Shown piece by piece: positions 1 to 5,467 of a stretch of DNA of 7,971 nucleotides. The translations under genes were made by a program, and so were the position numbers. Positions within the stretch are counted from its first letter, which is position 1. Each line of letters begins with the position of its first letter. The notes under the pieces were generated by a model. It had not been told where the DNA came from and ran no database searches. It saw only the letters and a program-made list of their open reading frames with translations. Origin of the DNA: Leptolyngbyaceae cyanobacterium CSSed165cm_216 (GTDB taxonomy: Bacteria; Cyanobacteriota; Cyanobacteriia; Phormidesmidales; Phormidesmidaceae); contig SLIY01000244.1 of the NCBI GenBank assembly GCA_007135385.1, positions 1-7,971 of the forward strand. The letters run 5' to 3'.

Positions 1-72
1 GGGTAGTTAGCTAGCCGCCTTAGCCCAGCTAGCGATAGAAGGGGATAGGGTAAGGGGGTACGGTAACACCCA

Positions 73-102
73 TTGTCTATTGGGCCGTGCTACCTCTAGA
101 CT
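73..102 (+). promoter_or_regulatory. Weak candidate promoter upstream of the glycosyltransferase gene
   Basis: A TTGTCT (73-78) and a TAGACT (97-102) lie 18 bases apart, each matching four of six positions of the sigma-70 -35 and -10 consensus. A second AT-rich possibility, TATACC at 105-110, has no partner at the right distance. The only other structure in the first 143 bases is a pair of GCTAGC palindromes at 10-15 and 28-33, which could pair as a 6-bp stem and might end an upstream transcript. This is a by-eye match only. Confidence 0.2.
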
Positions 103-128
103 GATATACCGTTTTCTATTGAGCTTTT

Positions 129-135
129 AGGAGGG
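129..135 (+). promoter_or_regulatory. Strong Shine-Dalgarno site fixing a GTG start
   Basis: AGGAGGG lies eight bases before the GTG at 144. An in-frame TGA at 120-122 leaves no room for an earlier start, so the site and the stop together decide the start codon. No other gene in this window has a comparable ribosome binding site, which suggests that this gene's translation is set differently from its neighbours. Confidence 0.8.
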
Positions 136-143
136 TTGGTTTC

Positions 144-884
144 GTGCTGGCAAATCGGTCAAATAGCTCAAATGTGCTCAGGGTCATGGGGCTGCCAGTA
201 CATTGGCGGCCAGACTATGCTGGCTGGCTGGTTGATCACTATCGCCAGGGATGTGGTGCCCATGTGGTCACCCTGAATGCAGAGATGGCGATGCAGGCCG
301 ATCGCAATCCCAACCTGCGAGACATTATCCTAGGGGCAGACTTGGTTGTACCCGACGGGGCTGGGGTGGTGCTGTATTTTCGGACCCAAGGACAGCGTAT
401 CGAACGCGCCCCCGGCATTGAGTTGGCAGCTAGCCTGCTGAAGCGGTTGTCTCCGCAAGAAAGTGTGTTTTTCTACGGTGGCACCCCAGGGGTCGCAGAT
501 CGGGCGGGAGCCTACTGGCAACAGCAGCTGGCGGGGCTGAATTTGGTGGGTACCCAACATGGCTACCTCAGTCCCGAGGCTGAACCAGCCTTCTTGCAGC
601 ATTTGGCAGCATTACAACCCAGTGTGATTCTGGTGGGCATGGGGGTACCGCGCCAGGAATTCTGGATTCAACAGCACCGACATCTCTGCCCCCACAGCAT
701 TTGGATTGGGGTGGGGGGCAGCCTCGACATCTGGGCGGGGATTAAGTCTCGGGCGCCAGAGTGGATGTGTAACAACAGCCTGGAGTGGCTCTACCGCCTA
801 TATAAAGAACCCTGGCGCTGGCGGCGGATGTTGGCCCTGCCCCATTTCGCTTGGCGATCGTTTACCTATCCGTCGAGGGGATAA
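144..884 (+). CDS. WecG/TagA/CpsF family glycosyltransferase
   Basis: This 246-residue protein belongs to the GT26 family, whose members move a sugar such as N-acetylmannosamine from a UDP-sugar onto an undecaprenyl-diphosphate-linked acceptor at the inner face of the cytoplasmic membrane. They act in making teichoic acid linkers, enterobacterial common antigen or capsule and exopolysaccharide. Visible family motifs, in order, are TLNAEM (43-48), VPDG with the likely catalytic Asp71 (69-72), FYGGTPG (110-116), GMGVPRQE (165-172) and GVGGSLDIWAG (189-199). The Arg- and Trp-rich tail LYKEPWRWRR (219-228) matches the C-terminal membrane-binding appendage of TagA. Thr43 and Asp71 correspond to the catalytic Thr and Asp known in TagA. 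Length is normal and no membrane helix is seen. The start is GTG with an AGGAGGG site eight bases upstream. It converges on sfsA with a 49-base gap and stands alone on its strand here. Family is certain; donor sugar and final polymer cannot be told. Confidence 0.93.
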   Translation: MLANRSNSSNVLRVMGLPVHWRPDYAGWLVDHYRQGCGAHVVTLNAEMAMQADRNPNLRDIILGADLVVPDGAGVVLYFRTQGQRIERAPGIELAASLLKRLSPQESVFFYGGTPGVADRAGAYWQQQLAGLNLVGTQHGYLSPEAEPAFLQHLAALQPSVILVGMGVPRQEFWIQQHRHLCPHSIWIGVGGSLDIWAGIKSRAPEWMCNNSLEWLYRLYKEPWRWRRMLALPHFAWRSFTYPSRG

Positions 885-933
885 CGGGCTAGTAGAGAAA
901 GACAGCAAACATAACATCCGCACAGCGGGTACC

Positions 934-1692
934 TTACTTTGCTATCAGTCCCTGATCGATGTCTGCAAGAATTAGCGGTGCTAGCCCAAGGTAGCGAATT
1001 CCAGTTGGGGTAATCTCGAACCGGCAGGGCAGTACCTGCACCCCCTGGGCGATCGCCTGACGCAGCAGTTTTCCATAGGTCGGATCGGCAGCGTCACCGG
1101 GGGCAAAGGTGGTGCAGTCGCCCCGGTTGATGAAATAGAGCATCACCCCCCGGGCTGATGGCATCAGGGCCATGAGCTCTTTCAAGTGTTTTTGACCGCG
1201 GGTGGTCACCGTATCGGGGAATAGGGCCAGGGTACCCTGGGCCCAGGTGGTGTTTTTGACTTCGATATAAGTCGAGGTCTGGGCGTCATCGTCAGACACA
1301 ACAAAATCAATCCGGCTTTTGTTGTCACCGCCATAGCGCACCTCAGGGCGAATCGTTGTATAGTCCCCCAGCTCTGGCAGCAGGCGATGCTCTAGCATTG
1401 ACTTAACTACCCGGTTGGGCAAGGCGGTATTCACCCCGACCCAGGTAGGTACGGTATCTTGCACCTCGGCCAACTCCCAGGTGTAAGCCAGTTTGCGTTT
1501 AGGGTCGTTACTGTGGGACACCTGCACCCGTCCGCCAATGTGGCAGACCCCAGTCATCGGCCCGGTATTCGGACAGTGGGCCGTAATCAGCTCGCCAGTC
1601 TCCAGCTCGATATCGGCTAGAAAGCGCTTATACCGTTTGACCAAGACGCCAGGATACAGAGGTGGAAACGGGTAATGCCAAGCTTTGGCCAT
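934..1692 (-). CDS. sfsA: DNA/RNA nuclease SfsA (sugar fermentation stimulation protein homologue)
   Basis: At 252 residues this is slightly longer than E. coli SfsA (about 234). The E. coli protein was first described as a DNA-binding stimulator of maltose genes; the family is now assigned a PD-(D/E)xK nuclease fold. Visible motifs are an N-terminal OB-like segment with LVKRYKRFLADIEL (17-30), AHCPNTGPMTG (38-48), VGVNTALPNRVV (85-96), and the nuclease core: SRIDF with Asp129 (126-130), EVK with Glu144 and Lys146 (144-146), and PDTVTTRGQKHLKEL (159-173). All presumed catalytic acids are kept. The ATG lies within a CCATGG and has no Shine-Dalgarno site. It lies downstream of recJ on the same strand, separated by 118 bases with a tandem repeat, so co-transcription is possible but not shown. 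The cellular role in cyanobacteria is unknown. It carries one HIP1 site. Confidence 0.95.
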   Translation of the reverse strand: MAKAWHYPFPPLYPGVLVKRYKRFLADIELETGELITAHCPNTGPMTGVCHIGGRVQVSHSNDPKRKLAYTWELAEVQDTVPTWVGVNTALPNRVVKSMLEHRLLPELGDYTTIRPEVRYGGDNKSRIDFVVSDDDAQTSTYIEVKNTTWAQGTLALFPDTVTTRGQKHLKELMALMPSARGVMLYFINRGDCTTFAPGDAADPTYGKLLRQAIAQGVQVLPCRFEITPTGIRYLGLAPLILADIDQGLIAK

Positions 1693-1750
1693 GGAACCTA
1701 GGGATAGAGGGGCACCGACTACCCTACCAGGATATGGCTACCGTTGCTGA

Positions 1751-1784
1751 GGGTGTCAGGGTCTAGGGGTCAGGTATCAGGGGT
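1751..1784. repeat. Degenerate 7-8 base tandem repeat between sfsA and recJ
   Basis: Successive units read GGGTGTCA, GGGTCTA, GGGGTCA, GGTATCA and a final GGGGT, so the sequence is a run of about four and a half related heptamers with a G-rich start and a TCA or CTA end. On the other strand it reads as CCTGA-type repeats. From memory, short tandem repeats of this kind (STRR-like) are common between cyanobacterial genes. It may affect the recJ-sfsA transcript or be neutral repeat expansion. Confidence 0.6.
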
Positions 1785-1807
1785 GGTTGGCCGACTTATG
1801 CCGCAGA

Positions 1808-1822
1808 GTACTAGTCGAGTAC
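1808..1822. other. Small inverted repeat overlapping the recJ stop codon
   Basis: GTACT (1808-1812) and AGTAC (1818-1822) can pair around a five-base loop, with the recJ stop codon inside. There is no T tract on either side, so this is not a convincing intrinsic terminator; at most it is a weak 3'-end hairpin of the recJ message. Confidence 0.2.
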
Positions 1823-4123
1823 CAGGGTACTGACTGGGACGTTGGTAAAGTAGCGGCGGCGAAACTGCTCTTCTTGTAGGGTGTCTAAAAATTGGGCGAT
1901 CGCGCCATCGGCGTCCTGGGTAGGGGCGATCGCCGTTCTCTGCACCAGGCCAGTTGCCTCCGACCAGCCAAAGCCTACCTGAGCGAGGGCATGCAGCCCA
2001 CGCTTCAAAGACAGGGGGGTAAGGCTGAGGCGAGTCATCAGCTGCTCGGCCGTCACGGCGGTCTGCGTCCGGGCCAGGTATTTAGCCAGGCCCACCAGCT
2101 GCTGCCACACCTGATGGGGGCTGGGCTGATCGGCCCCAGAGTTAAAGGCTAATGCCAGGGGCCTAGCGGCGGCAGCGGCGGCCTGCTGCCAGGCATACCA
2201 ATCGTGCCACTGCACTGGCGGTTGCTCCACCACTAGGGCGGATTGATCGGGGATGGGGTCAGCTTGGCGCCAGTCTAAAATCGTCACCGGGCTGGGGGCG
2301 GCCCCCAGGGTCGGTACTTGGGTGGGCCGGTGATCAATCAGCTTGATGTGGTAACCGGCATAGGTATTGTGGTCGAGCTCGACCACGACATCACACCGAC
2401 CTTGGGGTAATTCTTCTTTGTAGTGGCCCCACCACTCCCCCGGAAAACCACTCTGGGCGCTATCATCCCACAATTCAAACTCCGTCTTAATAAACCCCAC
2501 GGCAGTATTGGTCTGATCGCGCAGTTTGCGATGGAAACCCCGCTGCACCCAGCTGTTCCGTACCAACAGCCTGGGTACTGGGTTGCCCATGCCACAGGGT
2601 TCCAGATACTTTAACTCGCGAAAAAGGGCTTGCCCTAGCTCCGCCACGGTCACCGTTAGGTCAATCTGCAGGGTGGGGCGAGGGACGCGATCGCCCCCTA
2701 GAGCTTCCCGCACCATGCGGTTCAGGGCTGCCGCTAGCATCTCAATATTGTCAACAGGTAAGGTTAACCCTGCGGCCATCGGATGTCCCCCAAACCCGCT
2801 CAATAACTCGGCCTGAGCTTGAAACAGGGTATAGAGATCCAACCCTTGGACTGAGCGGGCAGACCCCCGGGCCAGGCGCGGCGAACCATCTGTAGCGGGT
2901 GGATTGATCGGGGGTGAGTCGATATGCAGTAACACCACCGGTCGCCCCACCTGCTGGGCCACTTGCCCGGCCACCAGGCCCAATATCCCCGGAGGCCACT
3001 GTTCGTCGGCCAGCACAATGCACTGGGTGGTACCCAAATCCACCTGGGCTAGACGGGCCATCACCTGACCGTGGACATCCCGCTGTAGGGCCTTGCGGCG
3101 GGTATTGGCCAGCTCTGCTTCATAGGCCAGGGTTTTGCAGCGGGCAGTGTCCTGACTGGTCAATAGCTCGACACAAAAGCTGGCATCCCCCTGAATACGA
3201 CTGACAGCATTGATCCGTGGACCTAAGCCAAAGGCAATATCGGTGGGGCGATCGCCCGTGCGGCGGCACAACGCCAGCAATTCGGTAACGCCCGGGCGAC
3301 GAGAGTTAGCCCCCGCCTGACTGTGGGTGTGCAGTTGCTGCAAGCCGATTTGAGCTAAATAGCGACAGTCTCCCCGCAACTCCACCAGGTCAGCAATTAA
3401 GCCAATCGCCACCAAATCCAACAATGATTCTAGCGATGCTGATACGTTCCGGGTGTCATAAAACCCCTCCAACAGCTTGTAGGCCACCGCGACCCCTGAC
3501 AAGCTGGCCAAGGGATGCTCCGGTGGCAGGCGGCGCGGATTAATCATGGCTACCGCTGGTGGATCAGCTGCGGGCAGGGTATGGTGATCGGTCACAATCA
3601 CATCCATCCCCAGGTCACCGGCATAGGCAATCTCAACCCCGTTGGTGCTGCCCGTGTCACAGGTCACCACCAGCGTTGCCCCCCAGTCATGGATCAGCTC
3701 TAGCCCCCTGCGAGACAGTCCATGGGACTCTTTCAGGCGGTTGGGGATAAAGTACATCAGTCGATCGGGCCGGGGAAACACCTGTCCCAAGCCCTCCCAC
3801 AACAGGGCCGTGGCGGTTACCCCATCGGCATCAAAATCCCCCCAAATGGCGACTTTTTCGCCTGTATCCGCCGCTTGATTAAGACGATTAACCGCAACTG
3901 CCAGTGGCGGGCCAAAGGCCGCCGCTGGGGTTGGCTGATAACAGGCGGGGTTTAAAAAGCCGGCTAGGGCAGCGGGCGGGCACAGTTGCCGCTGCCATAA
4001 CACTTGGGTCAGTCGCTCTAGGGGGCTAGGCGCTTGGGGTAACGCCTGGGCGACAGCCTGTACCCAGCTTTGCGGGTAATGAGTATTGGGCGGTACCACC
4101 CAATCAAGGGGCTGTGGATCCAT
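1811..4123 (-). CDS. recJ: Single-stranded-DNA-specific exonuclease RecJ
   Basis: This 770-residue protein is a 5'-to-3' single-strand DNA exonuclease of the DHH phosphoesterase superfamily, acting in RecF-type recombination, base excision and mismatch repair. The DHH domain (about 80-260) has GDFDADG (95-101, with Asp96, 98 and 100), Asp156 in CDTG, DHH (179-181) and Asp245 in IADLVEL, the expected Mn-binding set. The sequence GPRINA (301-306) follows. The DHHA1 domain (about 365-470) shows GSARSV (420-425) and SGFGGHPMAAG (442-452). An OB-like nucleic-acid-binding domain spans about 485-600, including EPCGMGNP (508-515). About 170 further residues (600-770) are absent from E. coli RecJ (577 residues); residues 677-717 look like a winged helix. 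All catalytic residues are present, so it should be active. The ATG has no Shine-Dalgarno site. It diverges from the repeat-protein gene and lies upstream of sfsA. Four HIP1 sites fall inside. Confidence 0.96.
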   Translation of the reverse strand: MDPQPLDWVVPPNTHYPQSWVQAVAQALPQAPSPLERLTQVLWQRQLCPPAALAGFLNPACYQPTPAAAFGPPLAVAVNRLNQAADTGEKVAIWGDFDADGVTATALLWEGLGQVFPRPDRLMYFIPNRLKESHGLSRRGLELIHDWGATLVVTCDTGSTNGVEIAYAGDLGMDVIVTDHHTLPAADPPAVAMINPRRLPPEHPLASLSGVAVAYKLLEGFYDTRNVSASLESLLDLVAIGLIADLVELRGDCRYLAQIGLQQLHTHSQAGANSRRPGVTELLALCRRTGDRPTDIAFGLGPRINAVSRIQGDASFCVELLTSQDTARCKTLAYEAELANTRRKALQRDVHGQVMARLAQVDLGTTQCIVLADEQWPPGILGLVAGQVAQQVGRPVVLLHIDSPPINPPATDGSPRLARGSARSVQGLDLYTLFQAQAELLSGFGGHPMAAGLTLPVDNIEMLAAALNRMVREALGGDRVPRPTLQIDLTVTVAELGQALFRELKYLEPCGMGNPVPRLLVRNSWVQRGFHRKLRDQTNTAVGFIKTEFELWDDSAQSGFPGEWWGHYKEELPQGRCDVVVELDHNTYAGYHIKLIDHRPTQVPTLGAAPSPVTILDWRQADPIPDQSALVVEQPPVQWHDWYAWQQAAAAAARPLALAFNSGADQPSPHQVWQQLVGLAKYLARTQTAVTAEQLMTRLSLTPLSLKRGLHALAQVGFGWSEATGLVQRTAIAPTQDADGAIAQFLDTLQEEQFRRRYFTNVPVSTLVLD

Positions 4124-4193
4124 AATTTTAGTTTAGCGTTTAGGGCGCAATGATTAGCTGACCACCCCTGCCCCCCGCGCCTCTGCCGGGCCT

Positions 4194-4235
4194 CTGCTTA
4201 AAGCTTCCGTAAATTTATGCAGAAGGGTAGCCTTC
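4194..4235. promoter_or_regulatory. Dyad-rich segment in the recJ / repeat-protein divergent intergenic region
   Basis: Between the two divergent starts (4124-4279) lie several overlapping symmetries. CTGCTTAAA (4194-4202) and TTTATGCAG (4214-4222) match as inverted halves at eight of nine positions. The 8-base palindrome TAAATTTA occupies 4210-4217. GAAGG (4222-4226) and CCTTC (4231-4235) form a short hairpin. This AT-rich patch sits in otherwise C-rich sequence about 45-85 bases before the 4280 start, where an operator or promoter would be expected. No good -10/-35 pair is visible for either gene. An NtcA-type GTA-N8-TAC site was looked for and not found. Confidence 0.3.
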
Positions 4236-4279
4236 AGTCAAACACAGACGGTAGGGTTAAGCCATGACGTTTTGATGCC

Positions 4280-5368
4280 ATGCCTAAAAAGAGCCATCCC
4301 GAACTAGACGGTCAGAAACCTCAGGCCCTCTATACCCTGCAACTCAGGCGGCCAGGTCAAGCCCTCCGTGAGCGCCTGAGCTGGAGCTTAATTGGGCTGT
4401 CAACAGGGGTTGGGTTAATGTTGGGTTATATTTGGCTCGACCCGCTGGAACGGTCTTGGCCCACCTTCTTTGAACCTGCCCCCCCTGCTGCCACAGAAGA
4501 TAACTTTCAGCAAGGGGCAGAGCACGCTATGCAGGCCGCCGAGCTCACCCAATCGGCGGAATTTCGCGAAGAATGGGTAGAGGTAGCGATTCTGTGGCAA
4601 CAGGCGATCGCCAAAATGAAGGCTGTGCCCAGAGCCAGCGACCAGTATGAGTTAGCCCAGCAAAAGGTGACCGAGTATGAGCGCAACCTGCAATATGCCC
4701 AGAGTAATGTAGACACTCGTACCGCCCAAGCCCCTCAGAACAAAACTTACTGGACCACGGGGTCAGACCGAGAACTGGTGATCGCCTTGCAGGGGATGCC
4801 GACCCGCGTCATGCAGTACGAAGCCTCCTGCCAAGAGGTGCTGCGCTATGGTAGCAGCACCATCGAACTCAGAAATGGCTACGTCAGACAGTACAACAAC
4901 CTCGATGGCAACCTGCGGGTTTTGGCTGACAGTGAGGTGGTACTATCCACCCAGGGAACGCCTGACACCTGGACGTTGGGGTCATCCAAAGATAGGGTCC
5001 TGCGCGTACAGGGCACCCCAACCCGCACCAGCCAGTACGCCTCCCCTCGGTTTACCACCCTGTACTATGGCAACAGTTCTGTGCAGCTTGATCACAATCA
5101 AGTGATTAGCTATACCAACTTTGACAATAATCTCAGGATCTCCACCCAACTGTTACCGGTGCACCAACAACAGCCGGCCCCCGAGTACTGGTCTATGGGC
5201 TCCAACCGGGTTGATGTGCTCAGGGCTCAAAACACGCCGCCCGTGGCAACCCTACGCAATGACACCAGTTGCGAAGAGACCTTTCAATTTGCTAATAGCG
5301 AAGTCTCGTTTCGCCAAGGCTATGTGACCGGCTATAAAAACGACAGCCAAAATTTGCAGATGCGCTAA
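4280..5368 (+). CDS. Membrane-anchored protein with three 73-residue-spaced repeats, function unknown
   Basis: I do not recognise a named family for this 362-residue protein. It has a basic N-terminus (1-32), one hydrophobic helix (33-53) ending in a Trp and Asp, and then a long soluble part. By the positive-inside rule the bulk is outside the cytoplasmic membrane, in periplasm or thylakoid lumen. A Pro-rich linker (61-71) leads to a helical, charged stretch (74-143) resembling a TPR-like or coiled-coil segment. Three copies of a beta-rich domain begin near Trp158, Trp231 and Trp304, exactly 73 residues apart. They share GS, a V-x(2-5)-QGTP-like motif, a central YG-x-S with alternating hydrophobics, and Y-x-N-x(3)-NLR at the end. 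The pattern recalls short BamE/SmpA-like 'GS..dVl..qGtP' domains frequent in cyanobacterial exported proteins. Its only cysteines, Cys184 and Cys331, are at matching places in repeats 1 and 3. The ATG has no clear Shine-Dalgarno site. The cyclase gene follows on the same strand after 99 bases. Confidence 0.85.
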   Translation: MPKKSHPELDGQKPQALYTLQLRRPGQALRERLSWSLIGLSTGVGLMLGYIWLDPLERSWPTFFEPAPPAATEDNFQQGAEHAMQAAELTQSAEFREEWVEVAILWQQAIAKMKAVPRASDQYELAQQKVTEYERNLQYAQSNVDTRTAQAPQNKTYWTTGSDRELVIALQGMPTRVMQYEASCQEVLRYGSSTIELRNGYVRQYNNLDGNLRVLADSEVVLSTQGTPDTWTLGSSKDRVLRVQGTPTRTSQYASPRFTTLYYGNSSVQLDHNQVISYTNFDNNLRISTQLLPVHQQQPAPEYWSMGSNRVDVLRAQNTPPVATLRNDTSCEETFQFANSEVSFRQGYVTGYKNDSQNLQMR

Positions 5369-5404
5369 CAGCTGACACCTCGAGTTGTGTAGATTGGATG
5401 CATC

Positions 5405-5436
5405 GTTTAAGCTCAATACTCTTATTATGCTTAAAC
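5405..5436. promoter_or_regulatory. Perfect 8+8 inverted repeat enclosing a -10-like TATTAT
   Basis: GTTTAAGC (5405-5412) and GCTTAAAC (5429-5436) are exact reverse complements separated by 16 AT-rich bases. TATTAT at 5423-5428, five of six matches to the -10 consensus, sits just inside the right arm. The element ends 31 bases before the cyclase GTG and begins 36 bases after the upstream stop. It could be an operator overlapping a cyclase promoter, or a weak terminator of the upstream transcript; the AT-rich stem, long loop and lack of a following T tract make termination the poorer explanation. No good -35 is seen. Confidence 0.45.
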
Positions 5437-5467
5437 AAGCACTGCCGTCTGCCTAGCCTCCAGCCCT

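Noticed and set aside
885..933. Possible shared terminator between the convergent glycosyltransferase and sfsA genes
   Set aside because: No stem of useful length followed by a T tract is visible on either strand in the 49 bases.
706..975. 89-codon + strand frame across the end of the glycosyltransferase and into sfsA
   Set aside because: It overlaps two well-supported genes in other frames and has a composition typical of frame-shifted GC-rich DNA.
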